DNA from: Akebia trifoliata
Taxonomy: Eukaryota; Streptophyta; Magnoliopsida; Ranunculales; Lardizabalaceae
Direction: 5' to 3'
DNA length: 64,000 bases
Assembly: GCA_017979445.1 (NCBI GenBank)
Contig: CM030718.1
Coordinates: 27,833,021-27,897,020, forward strand
The position numbers and the translations under genes are program-made. The notes beneath the pieces were generated by a model that saw nothing but the letters and a program-made list of their open reading frames with translations, was not told the origin of the DNA and did no database searches. Shown piece after piece: positions 1 through 11,400 of this stretch (position 1 is the first letter of the stretch; every line of letters starts with the position of its first letter).

Positions 1-1691
1 TGACTCCAAGGTTCGTCAAATTTTCCCCTTCTTTTTCACATGGTGCGACTTAGTAAGATTTCAGCTCTTTCCAAGGGTTGTTGAGCTCATGACGTTGTAG
101 CATCTAAAAACATGATCCAATGTCAGATGCCATAGGATTGTAGAGGATAAAATTCTATGAACTTTGAAAAAATAATTTCATAAAAAATGTTATTTTCAAT
201 TGTTGAATTTTAATTTTAAATTTGAGAGTTTTGTGGAAGTTTGATAGCTCGTTCATTTTCAAATCTTTGGATTAAGCCCAAAAGAAATTGTTTTCTTTTT
301 TGGATCCAAGTTTTTCCATAAAATCTAGAGGTTGTGATTTTGATTGCCAATGTGGTAATTCATTTGATCTCAAGAACCCTTAGTAAGAGTTAATATCTTA
401 TTAAATTAGTAAGGAAAGTGTTTTTCTACGGTAAATGAAGTGAGATAATTATTTAAAACTTAACCAAAAAAATAATCCGATTTATAATAGTGGATTCATA
501 ATGATTAATTTGATCCAAGATGATGGACCCAAACACTCGATTTTGGATATTTTGGATAGTGGGGTGAATGGGTACCCATTGATAACTCTTAGGTGGGACC
601 AAACAATCACTCTGTACGCATTGTTAACAAATTTTTGTGTCAAGCTGATGAGCCAATGACATGACTCCATGTGCATTGCCAAAGCAAGTAAGATCGGTTA
701 GTGGAGAGAAAATTTTTGACCTAAAAGGGTTTCCATTTTAAGTAATTTTCAATACATGTGGCGTCATGCCATTGATTCATCAGCTTTGCACATAAATTTT
801 TTAAGAATAATGATGAATGCATGCAGTTTTAGTACGCGACTGACGTGATAAGGGCACATAATCACATATTATTTTCTTGTGTATTCGATGAAAAAGTTAT
901 ATGATTCTGTGCCCTTGATGTAAAAGAATATGATGCACGAGATACATTGTATTATTATCAATATATCTCATCACCAAGAAAATAATATATTAAATACTTT
1001 CAATTAAGACATTCTATATTTATAATATTTGTATATTATGTTAGTTTTCATATCTTTGTTGATGTAATTTTTATAAATACCCTATTAGGGTCATGTAATA
1101 TTTATCAAAGAATTTCAATAAAATTCAGATTTCTTCGCTTGCCATGTCAGCTGCCTACCCAACCATGTACTAAAATTGTGTGCATTCATCACGACTCATT
1201 TGTTAGTAGTAAGAGTGCTGATTTTCAAACTAGAAAGTCTCCACTCGGTAGACGTGGCATAGACAATGACTCATAGATCTTTTTCTTGGGATACACAACT
1301 GCATATCTCTATAAAATATTAAAATTGTGAATTTCAAGGAAAAATATCTATGATTCCATGTTCATGCCACGTCATCCAAATGCTGAGTGAGTGAAGAGTT
1401 TCTAGTTAGAAAATCATTATCCTACAATTTGCTACCAACATTCCTTGTAAAGTAGTTACAAGTGGGACTGTGGCAGCATCCATCATTGAGTCTTGTCTTT
1501 TCATTTCTCTATACTTTTGCTCTTTCTAAGCATTTTGGGTCTATAGTAGCTTTGATTAGTTCTTCTAATCTTCTCTATATTAGGTTTGGTTTCCTTTATT
1601 TTGCAGATATTTGTTGTTTAGTGTGTGTTTTGGGGTAAAAGAAGAGAGAAAGTTGGAATTTTTTTTTTCTTGATTGGAAAGGAGAGGAGAT
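1..1691. other. upstream intergenic DNA with fold-back repeats
   Basis: AT-rich sequence before the Yippee gene with no convincing coding region. It holds a short imperfect palindrome at about 845-925, where arms containing AAGGGCACA face each other. A longer fold-back lies at about 1208-1425, whose arms share the core of MITE family A described below. At about 1045-1135 there is a TATAAATA box followed by an AATAAAATTCAG stretch that resembles the end of a retroelement LTR, but this is weak. The last ~200 bases are probably the Yippee promoter and 5' UTR. Confidence 0.5.
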
Positions 1692-4600
1692 ATGGGTAGG
1701 CTATATTTGATTAATCTGGAAGGCAGGATCTATAGCTGCAAGCACTGCCAGACTAATTTCGCTCTCTGCGAAGACATTGTTTCCAAGGTTTCATATCCTC
1801 TCACTGTAACCCATTAATCCTTCACATTCCCATGTTTTTTTAATAATTATTTAATTCTATATTTTGAGTCTTTTGTGTTTTATATAATTTTTCTGTTGAA
1901 TTTTTTATGAGTTCTTGTGGATTTCTGTATCATGGGTTCCCTTCTAATCGACGAATTTTTACCATTTCATAGGAGTTTTGTCCATTTGAAGAAAATTTAA
2001 CTGTTATTTCTACCTTTTTTAGGATTTGATTGATTTTCTATGTTCATTCATGTTTTCTTTTGTTCCTTAAAAAAAAAAAAAACTATTTTTATATTATTAG
2101 AGGACCCCAAGATACAAGCTTAGCTAAGTTGGTAAAAAGGCTTGAGGAGTGTTGATCCCATCACCTCTGTTGCTTGAAACAAGAGGATTTAACATAGTTG
2201 GACTTTATGTATTTATTTATTATAGATTTTGTTCAAAATTCTCAAAAAAATAAAAAAATAAATTGTTCCATTGCTTTGGGTTTTGTCTTTTGGGGATTTC
2301 TTTTGGTGTTTTAATCATGTTTGTGTTATGGGTCTCCAATTTCCTTGATTATTGATAGGATATATGTTACCCAATTGGTTGCTACTAGTCCAAACCACGA
2401 ACCAGTACTAAGTGAACTAGTTCGTGGTACGGTTTGTATTGGGTTCGTAAAATCAAGCAAACCATGAATCCACTGAATTTTGATTGGGTTCGGCGAACTA
2501 AAACATTTGGTTCAGCGAACTCAATAGTTTAGTTCGGCGAACCAAATAATTTTTTAATTAATTTGGTGAACCAAACCAATTTATTATATATATTTTTTCA
2601 GTATTTATATTTAAATTTTAGATTATTTTATTAATTTATTTCTATTTAACTTAGATTTTTTTAACATTATAATTGTACATACAACTTGGATATATATATG
2701 CACAAGCAACCTGGCTAGTGATCCAATCCAGGAAATCAAAGTGATCCAAGAAATGAATTATCTCTACCTACCCTTACGAACCGGGTTCATTCTAGAGTGA
2801 CAGACCACAAACCTGAATTTGAACTGAGCAAACCCATGAACCAGTGCAAATCTCTTGGATTTAAATCTCACGTGGGTGCCCGTGAAGGCCTTCCTCTTCT
2901 AAAATTTCATGTCACAAAAAGAATTAAACCCTTTAGATGCTAACAATATTTTAAAAACCGGATTTTCAACATATTTTAAAATATGTTTGGACACATCGTT
3001 GCCGCATTTCACACCAACAAGGACTTTTTGGTTTGTGATTCAACATTTTGGTATTCAATCTCCATTCATTTCCTAACAACCTCAACTTTGTAGGTATATA
3101 ATGAAAATTTATTTATGGAATTTGCTCTGATAGGGTGAAAAGTAGAGATTGCTTGAAATTACAAAGCTTTTTTGGGCACTTGAATAAAGTGCAAGTTAAT
3201 GAATGAGAAGCAATGGTTCTCATGAAGACATGTAACCTCATTTTGTAGATATATATGGTGTAATATTTTTAATGGAATTTGTTCCGATTGGGTGAAAAGT
3301 AGAGAATACTTGAAATTACAAAAATTTCTTGGGTGTTCGAATAAAGAACGAGTTAATGAGAAACCGTTGCTCTCATGAAGACACACTAAGTGCAAAAATC
3401 TCAGTGAACATGTTAGCTTGTGCCGCCTCTGTTACTGCCCAGACTAAAAAACTAGAACATAAAATTTGACCAAAAGACAAGCTGTTGATCTGACTATTAT
3501 CGCAGAACACAGCTTTCTTCGTAATCGGAATGACATACTACATGATGTTTCTCTTGCATATTAAAGCTTGGCATACTCAATCGACACCCCTGGCATGACA
3601 TGTTTGGGAACCGTAGATCTGCACTCCTCAGGATACTCAATCAACTTTTATGGGGAAGTGCGATTCTGTATCCCGAGGAGTGCAGATCTACGATTCCCGA
3701 GCATGTCATGTCATGGGTGTCGATTAAGTATGCCACGTGGGTAAGTCAGATTATCACGACTCTTTTTTCAATGTCCAATACATGCCTATTTAGAGCAATT
3801 CAACTGTAAAACGTTTCTAACTCAGCGTTTTGCTTCTGTTCTTATTCAGTCTTTCCATTGCAAGCATGGGAAGGCTTATCTCTTCAGTAAGGTGTAAGTA
3901 TTACTTGATTTTACATATCTTAATTGCCATTTAAGTTGAACCATTTGTGCATAATTGCCCTTAATCAGCTTACAAGCGTGGTTTTTTCTCTTGCAAAGTG
4001 GCTACTTTGTACTTTTAGCCTTCAATTTTATTTGAGTTGGTCTCACTTGATAGTTAAAGACCTATGCAGAATGTATTTGTCCAATCCAGTTAAGGTTATG
4101 TGGTTTGTTCAAGTATGTCTGATTATAATAGGAGAGACGAAAATACGAGCATACCCTCTCCCATTATGTCCTAGACAAGCATATAAATGGCTCATGTCCT
4201 TGAAGAATCGTAATTGTTTTTTTTTTTTGTTGCACATTTGGAGGCTCAAATTGACGTATTCTCTCCCAAATGCTTGACAGTGTGAATGTCAATGTGGGAG
4301 AGAAAGAAGAAAGAATGATGATAACTGGGATGCATACGGTTGCCGACATATTCTGTATCGGTTGTGGGTCGATTGTGGGGTGGAAATATGTAAGATCAGG
4401 AATCCAAGCTTTTAAATTTATGATTTCTACGTAATAATAGTTTTGTAGTCGTTTGTGATTCGGTGGTTCTCTTCTAGGAAGCTGCCTATGAGAAGGGCCA
4501 AAAGTACAAAGAAGGGAAATTCATCCTTGAGAGGTAAGTACTAACAAGATGGCAATTATATTAGAGAGATTCTATTGCCACACTAACTTTTGCTAACACC

Positions 4601-5504
4601 ACCACAATCAAAGTATTAGCACGCGTTTTGGGGTGGCGTTAGCAAAAGTTGTTGTGGCAATAGAAGTTGTCTTATATTATTGGTCTACAAATTTAAGGGA
4701 AAAATACTTATAGGACCTTGGTGGAAGGACTTTTTTCTAAATAGTCCCTAAGTTGTGGGCGGTTTCTCAATAGTCCATTTAGTAAACTTTTCTTTTCTTA
4801 ACAATCCCTGGACCTCATCTCTCACATTTCTCACGATTGAATGCCCTAACCATTAGAACTCATTATTTTCACCCAAAAAAATTAAATTTTTGGCATCTCA
4901 ATCGAGTTTCAAAGACACCATTCCATTGAAGGATTTTAGAAGGAAAAAAGAAGCTATTTTAAAGGGTTTTTTCAAACATTTTGAAGGTGCACATAAAAAA
5001 TAAAAATAAAACTAGAGTTTTTTTCACTTTTTTTTTTCTTAGTTTTGAGATGAAAATCGAGAAAAAATAGTTCTTTTGGGTTGAAATCATCTAAACAAGT
5101 TGTTATCTCAAGTTTTTAGTCAATCTTTCTAGTATTTTTTTCGAAAAAACTCAAAAATTGAAAATGGGTGGGTTTTACCAATGTCAAGTTCGATAATAAA
5201 TAAAAAGTGGTGAACTCAACAGTAAATAAAAAAATGATGAACTCGCCAATAATGAGGAACCATTAAGAAATAAAAAGTTTACTAAATGTCCTATCAAGTT
5301 ATCGCCCCAAACTTATGGACTATTTAGAAATAAATTCCTCCACCAAGGTACTTTAAATAAATTTTTCCAAATTTAATGGTCATTAGAAGTGTTTGAGATT
5401 GAATTTTCTTGTCGAGCAGGTACAAGGTGTCGGGTCCCGATGGGAGCCATTACTGGGCCAATCATGAAGCTCAGATTGATGGCAGTGATGCAGACGATGC
5501 TTAG
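1692..5504 (+). CDS. Yippee-like zinc-binding protein (129 aa, 5 exons)
   Basis: Exons read from splice sites and a continuous frame are 1692-1787, 3850-3893, 4281-4389, 4478-4533 and 5420-5504, all GT-AG. The joined frame has no stop and gives 129 residues, the usual length for plant Yippee proteins. The zinc-binding fold is seen as CKHC (C16, C19) and CIGC (C72, C75). The 52-residue spacing between the pairs is the one known for the family. Other family marks are [20 protein letters not shown] and a C-terminal [11 protein letters not shown]. Yippee domains resemble the cereblon/MIS18 fold; plant members are poorly characterised, so no exact role is claimed. The start is the first ATG, just before the conserved [11 protein letters not shown]. 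Introns 1, 3-4 and 4 hold transposon remnants. The gene looks intact. Confidence 0.93.
2105..2205 (+). repeat. tRNA-like SINE fragment in Yippee intron 1
   Basis: A box-A-like TTAGCTAAGTTGGTAAA follows a tRNA-like 5' end, and a degenerate downstream half follows. It resembles the other tRNA-derived SINE pieces in the window (41620, 50000 and 63600). Box B is not clear, so this is a fragment. Confidence 0.4.
2361..2870 (+). repeat. dispersed repeat R1, copy 1
   Basis: Starts ATGTTACCCAATTGGT and is rich in GAACC/GGTTC motifs, with inverted arms such as CGAACCAGT facing ACTAGTTCG. Related sequence occurs at about 13625-14060, and in reverse orientation at 21070-21250 and 34940-35115. There is no coding capacity. 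It is probably a non-autonomous DNA transposon, but the ends are not firmly defined. Confidence 0.5.
3119..3395. repeat. two diverged tandem copies of ~120-bp sequence
   Basis: The stretch containing GGGTGAAAAGTAGAGA, then CTTGAAATTACAAA, then TCTCATGAAGACA occurs at 3134-3235 and again at 3290-3385. The two copies are separated by ~50 bp. It lies in Yippee intron 1. Confidence 0.65.
3570..3734. mobile_element. fold-back MITE in Yippee intron 1
   Basis: The two halves are inverted repeats of about 75 bp. The left arm begins GGCATACTCAATCGACACCC, and the right arm ends with GGGTGTCGATTAAGTATGCC. The centre contains GTAGATCTGCACTCCTC and its complement. It has no coding capacity and ends just before exon 2 of the Yippee gene. 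Confidence 0.75.
4564..4671. mobile_element. hAT-like MITE family C, copy 1
   Basis: A 108-bp element with inverted ends (GAGAGATTCTATTGCCACAC at the left; the right end reads GACAACTTCTATTGCCACAA on the other strand). It is flanked by a perfect 8-bp duplication TTATATTA at 4556-4563 and 4672-4679. It lies in Yippee intron 4. The 8-bp duplication fits the hAT superfamily. Confidence 0.85.
4697..5368. mobile_element. 672-bp long-TIR non-autonomous DNA element
   Basis: Inverted arms of roughly 110 bp bound the element. The left arm contains ACCTTGGTGGAAGGA and TCTAAATAGTCC; the right arm has the complement. AAATTTAA is duplicated exactly at 4689-4696 and 5369-5376. Long arms are typical of Mutator-like elements, but the 8-bp duplication leaves the superfamily open. 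It fills most of Yippee intron 4. Confidence 0.8.
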
Positions 5505-6050
5505 TAAACTTTCCGCTTAAAGGTGTTTCACTTGTTCTAATTGTGAATTCTCTATGTTGATGATCTTGCTCAACTTTTCTGGATTCTCAAGACAATCGTA
5601 ATTACATTTCTATTTGAACAATTGTGTATCTGATCCATAAGCTAGGAAATGCTGATCGGGCAGTGAAGTCGTTTCTAGGAAATATTTTCCTTGGAAAATG
5701 CGATTTTCAGGTGTATGATTGCTCATTTTACCTTGAAAATCATTTTTCCGTTGGAAAATGATTTCCTCATCTAATGTTATTCTGTCATGATTACTTTCAC
5801 CTATAAAACTAAAACCCAAAATCTTGTTTTGACATTTTTCATTTTGGGAAGTGTCACGTTTTTGTGAATCTTTGAGATACCCCTGCGTTTTCAAAATAAT
5901 GACAGGCCCTTGACTTTGTTCTACTCTAGTAAATTAATACAAAACGACTTAGTTTTTATTTTTCTGCCAAAATTCTATCTCTGATAATCTCTCGTGAACC
6001 CTAACCCCTTGCAGAAAATAATTCTCCAAAAATCCTATCTTGTTTTTGGC

Positions 6051-6771
6051 TAGGGGTGTCAATGGGTCGGTTCTGATTTGGTTCCTAAGGAACTTAGAAC
6101 TGTAACCATTATATTTAGTTCGGTTCTTGTTCTTGTTAGTTCTAGGTCCAATTCCAAAATAAATGAAATCGGAACCATTAAAAAACATGAGTACCCATCG
6201 ATTCCAGTTCTCAAGAATCAATTCAGAAAAAAGTATTTCAAATCATTATATATATATAAATCCTTTTAAAAAATTAACATATTATCAACAAAATGATTAA
6301 TTTTATTATTATTTGTTATACTAAAGATTCAAATTAATAAAAAAAAATTCAAATAAAAATTTATCTTAGTTAAAAACAATAAATTTTTAGAAGAGTAATT
6401 CATTTTAAGCTCCAATCGGATAATTTATAGGAAAAATTAAAGAATTTTATATAACATGGGTACATGTTCTGTGTGTTTTGCTCAATCATATGCCGCTCTG
6501 TCATTGTCTGATTTTTGGTTGGTAGATCTTCATTGGGTTAATTTTAAAGTAAAAATACCTTAAATCATTTATAATATGGAAAGAAATAACAAAATAAATC
6601 GGTTTCGGATGCCCACGGGTACCTATTGGATAGAATCTAACGGTTCGGATTCCTATTGGTTTAATTTCATTTTAGACCCAACTTTTATAAGTTCTAAGAA
6701 CAAGAGATCTAGAACCAGGGTTTTCGATTTCGATTGGATTTCCATTAAATAGGTACTCATTGACACCCCTA
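6051..6771. mobile_element. non-autonomous hAT element, 721 bp
   Basis: The ends are TAGGGGTGTCAATGGGT and, on the other strand, TAGGGGTGTCAATGAGT (16/17 match). They are flanked by 8-bp duplications TTTTTGGC (6043-6050) and TTCTTGGC (6772-6779), 7/8 identical. The internal sequence is AT-rich with no transposase. It lies between the Yippee and BPP-like genes. Confidence 0.85.
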
Positions 6772-6950
6772 TTCTTGGCCTTGGCCTTAACTGATTGAAG
6801 ATAAGGGTATTTAAGTAGTTTTATTAATCTATAGAGTAGACTAAAGTCAAAGGACTTGTAATCCTTTTGAAAATAGAGGGGTATCTCAAATATTCAACAA
6901 AATGTGGTTAGGGTTAATATCCTTGTAGATCACTGGGCTTGAAAAATAAA

Positions 6951-7105
6951 GGGTAAATTACACTTTGAACCCCTATGATATGGCATAATTTCACTTTGAC
7001 CCCTAACATTTTGACAACCACACTTACCTTCCCTTTAACATTGAAATGCGAGGGGATCAACATAAAATTATGTGAAAATGTAGGGGATGAAAGTGTAATT
7101 TATCA
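6951..7105. mobile_element. small fold-back MITE
   Basis: The arms read GGTAAATTACACTTTGAAC at the left and, on the opposite strand, GATAAATTACACTTTCATC at the right. The element is about 150 bp and non-coding. The target duplication is not clear. Confidence 0.6.
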
Positions 7106-7124
7106 AAGAAAATAGTATTTTGAA

Positions 7125-7313
7125 AAGATTAGTGCTGGAGTGACCTCAGCGATGAACACATGGGGGACATCTTGATGTGGTGGTGGTGTGCGCATGTTCG
7201 TAGATGCATTTTACTCGTATCTCGGACAAAATACATCTACGAGCATGTGCATGCCATCATGTCAAATGTTTCTTGTGTATGTACCCTATAGGTCACTCTA
7301 GCATTATTCTTTT
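7125..7313. mobile_element. MITE family B, diverged copy
   Basis: The arms start GATTAGTGCTGGAGTGACC and, reading in from the right, GAATAATGCTAGAGTGACC. The flanks TTTTGAAAA and TTTTAGAAA are only a partial 9-bp match. The same family recurs at 18650, 26320, 28711, 33955 and 42335. Confidence 0.6.
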
Positions 7314-7469
7314 AGAAAAATTTCCCACTTAAATTGGTGATATTAGGTGTACCCTTTTGACCTCAAGTCAAGGTCATTTTTTTATTGATGATTTAATAGT
7401 AATTTTTTATTTTTTTTAGAAATTTGATTTTAATAATTTAAGTATTTGATGGAAGAGCATCTTAAAAAA

Positions 7470-7654
7470 GAATAATGATTTTCTGATGCCCCTTTCTAAC
7501 ACACAACCTCATATGCCCTTGATGTGGCATATGCTAGAATCATAGATTATTCTCCTCGGGAGACACAATTGCACAAATATATGGGATGTACAATTGTGTA
7601 TCTCAAGGGAAAAGAATCTATGGTTCTAGCCCATGCCATGTCAGGGCATCACTC
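7470..7654. mobile_element. MITE family A, copy 1
   Basis: A fold-back starting GAATAATGATTTTCTGATG and ending with a complementary CATCACTC arm. The centre carries the family core, TAGAATCATAGATTATT and its complement. It is the same family as 10312 and 56731, which have perfect 9-bp target duplications. Here the duplication is eroded. Confidence 0.7.
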
Positions 7655-8401
7655 TTAAATCATCACGTTGACTTACGGTCAATGGAGTATATATTATCTT
7701 GCATGTTGCAAGGGGTAAGCCTAATATACCTAATTTAACAGGGGTATTTCTAAAATATTAAAAATACCAGGTGGCTTTAAATGACCAAGCTATGGGTACC
7801 TTAACTAACTCCGTGAAGTACATGATCCTCATCCAATTCGACAAAACAGTTTAATTTAATATATTTTGAAAACGTAGGAAGAGAGAGAGAGAGAGATCAA
7901 AACGGGTTCTTGGTGTTGAATGCCCGATCCTCTTTCATTCCCCCTCTTTTCACGCACTGTTCTCTTCAAACCAAAACAACGAAGCATAAAATAACAAGAA
8001 ATGCCACTCGTTCTTCAAAAACTCTATCTCTTGTTTCTGCAACAATGGCGGTCGATCCAAGCTAACAGTTTCCGTTTCAAATATAACGGCGTACTTACGG
8101 AAATGTTAGAAGCTGAACGGTAGATAAGAGTTGTGTTTCTAATTTCAGGTGGAAATCGTTAAGTTCCTCGTTTATAGAGAGATTCAATCGGTGAAGAAAG
8201 GAGAAAAGGACAAATTTTTCCTATTTTTACAGTTTTGCAGCTCGGTTTCAGATCTGTAGCTCCCATTTTCTGTTTTGGAGGAATCTGATGGTTCTTTTAG
8301 CGTAGAAATTATAAATTTTTGTGAAAATTAGGTTTTTAGGTTGGAGTCTTGGACATCTTTCCTATTTTACTTATTTTGGTGAGTAGAGGTTCGATTCGAA
8401 G

Positions 8402-11400
8402 ATGAATCGCAGTTTTAGGGCTCAGGAATCGCCAATGCAGGCGACCGTACAGCGTAGGCATCAAGAGAGGAAACAGACTGGAACTATGGTGAAGGAGAAG
8501 GAAGAGGAGCTCGCTTTGTTTCTCGAGATGCGGAAACGCGAGAAGGAGAGGGACAATCTGCTTCTTCAGAACGCCGAAGAACTTGATCCTACGTTAGGTA
8601 TCTGTTTCTAGGTTTTCGTTCACCTGTTTATTTACATTTTTTTTTCTATACTGCTGTTAACGTTTGCATATAGTTTCAATTTAGTTTCTTTAAGATTTCA
8701 TCCACCTACGTTAAGTCTTTTCTGTCTATCGGTTGTCATGATACGAGATATTCTTCTAATACAGGAGTTTAGAGCATAACAGGATCTTCATTTTCGCTGC
8801 AAGCTTTTTTTTTTCCTCTCTTAAATGCTTCAAAATACATTTTTTGGTGCAAAAATGGCTGTCCAAAGAAGGCCTTCAATCCCAATTGGATTTTCCTTTT
8901 GGGAATCTTAATAATTTCGAAGTTTAGTGGATATTAGGATCGCCATTTCCGCTCCAAGATTTTTATTTTTTAATGCTTCAAATTTCAAAATACATTTTTT
9001 GGTGCCAAAATGGCTGTCCAAAGAAGCCCTTGAATCCCAATTGGATATTCCTTAGGCATCATAATAATTTCGAAGTTTAATGCATGTTAGGATCACCATT
9101 TTCACTCCAAGTTTTTTTTTTTTTTTTGAAATGCTTAAAAATACATTTTTTGGTGCAAATAGAGCGGTCCAAAGAAGCCTTTGAATCCCAATTGGATTTT
9201 CCTTAGTCATCTTAATAATTTTGAAATTAAGTGCATGTTAGGATCACCATTTTCACTCCAAGATTTTTTAATTTAATGCTTTAAAATACATTTTTGGTGC
9301 AAAAATGGGGTCCAAAGAAGCCTTTGCATCCCAATTGGACTTTCCTTAAGTCATCTTAATAATTTTTGCTTAGAGATTTTTTTTTTGTGCTTCAAAATGC
9401 ATTTTTTTGGTACAAAAATGGCGGTCCAAACAGGCCCTTGAATTCCAATTGGATTTTCCTTAGGCATCTTAATAGGTTAATAAGTTCTGTGAATTGGAGG
9501 GTTTCTTCAAGTGTGAGGACAATGAGCACAATAACTTAGTTGGATGATGATATGTAGTGCAACCGTGATATCATGTGTTTGATCCGGCTTGTCTACTAAC
9601 TTAGTTGGACAATGGGCACAATAACTTTGCTCTTTTGTTTCCATCTTAACTGATATTTCATGGTTGCAGGATCTAAACCTGGCAGTTCTCCCATATTCAA
9701 GATTGTGCAATCTATTCCCGCACGCAAGACATCTACTGACGATTTCTTAAACTCTGACAATGATAAAAATGATTATGATTGGTAATGTCAAACATCTCTT
9801 TGATCTGCTGTAGGATTCCGTTTCTTTGTTAACATTCATTAGTCTCATAATTGGCTGCTTTCTGCATACTGTAAGTGAAGCAATTAATTCCATTCAATAT
9901 CAAAATATGTTTTCTCAGATTTTTTTTCTTAATCAACCTTAATTTCTGCTATTATTAAGAGGACATAAGTTTTATTTGTACTGGTGCAATACTTTTAAAC
10001 TTTTATTGTTCATAGAAGAATAAAACATCGAATAGAAAGTAGTAGTCTATAAAATTTCCCATTTTAATGTATCCCTATAAATCAGACAACCATCAGAACT
10101 GCACTTTTCTTATCTCTTAATTCAGAACTGATGACATCCAAGCACGGTTTCACCTCTCGATCTCCCATCCAATTCAATGCAGTAGCTGAATCCCTGATTT
10201 GTTTCTTATACTTAGTCAAAGGATCTTTGTTTTTATATATGACCCATCTGTGACTTCCATTTTCTTACTTGATCATTGCTTCCCCATTGCTGATATAGTG
10301 GATATTTATAAGAATAATGATTTTCTGACATCCCCCTACGCCCCCTGATGTGGCATGGGTTAGAATCATAGATTATTTTCCTCGGGATACACAACTGCAC
10401 ATATATATGGGGATGTACAGTTGTGTATCTTGAGGGAAAAATCTATGGTTCTAGCCCATGCCACATCAGGAGGCGTATGGGGGCATCAGAAAATCACGAC
10501 TCTATTTATAATTGTGCAGACCAATGTTTTGAAAACTGGATCAGATTGGATGATTCAATGTGTGACCAGTGAACTGGCGTCACAATGGCTTGGATGGTTA
10601 TTAACTTATTGCTTTACAATTTTTTTAAGGTCCTGTTAGTCAATCAAACCGAGCAATTTTGTGTCAAACCACTCAATATTATGTTCTTTTTTTATGTATA
10701 GAAAGAAAAAAAAAACAAACAACAATTGTCTAGATCAAAACTTAAAAAAGGAGACAAATTTTCTCTTCGTTTTGTCCTCTTTTCTCTGCCTTCCTTTCTT
10801 TTGTCTTCTGTTATTCCTTTCTCAATGATCCTTTCATCACTTCGTATGTTCTGGGCTTCGCCTCTCCCTATCCTCATTTTAATGCTAGAAGATGATGGAG
10901 CTTGTTTCTTCAACCTCTTTCGCTCTCGATGTTTTCAAGTTGTACAATCTCATGACCATCTGAGATTTTCTTATTTGATCTCCCTTATTCCCTTTCACTG
11001 ATATATATGGACTTCCCCCCCACCCCAGAAAGGAGATGATTGGCGACATGGTTGACCTCATGATTTGTCACAATAATTTTTTCTTTATTTGCTAGTCAAG
11101 CATATATATTTTTTTAATTGGTGAAAAGCCTATTTAAAGTTAGAAGATTTTTTCACTGACGATGGTGATGGTTTTCTATGATTATTGGAGCATATATACG
11201 TTTGAAATGAATTCATAAGTGGTACTGGTTCAGGTTATCGAATCATGCTCGATGTGAAAGGGTGAAGGTGGATATGTTTTTAGCATTGTTATTTATCGAA
11301 GTTTTCTTCTGCTTCCAGGCTTTTAACCCCGCCTGGCACTCCTCTTTTTCCTTCTTTGGAGAGAGAATCACAGAAAACCGTCATGAGTCAAATTGGAACT

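Noticed and set aside
3924..4277. 117-codon plus-strand frame
   Set aside because: It falls in Yippee intron 2 between two firm exons and has no domain.
10692..11001. Overlapping frames on both strands in BPP-like intron 2
   Set aside because: They lie between firm exons 2 and 3, show no domain, and overlap each other in opposite directions.
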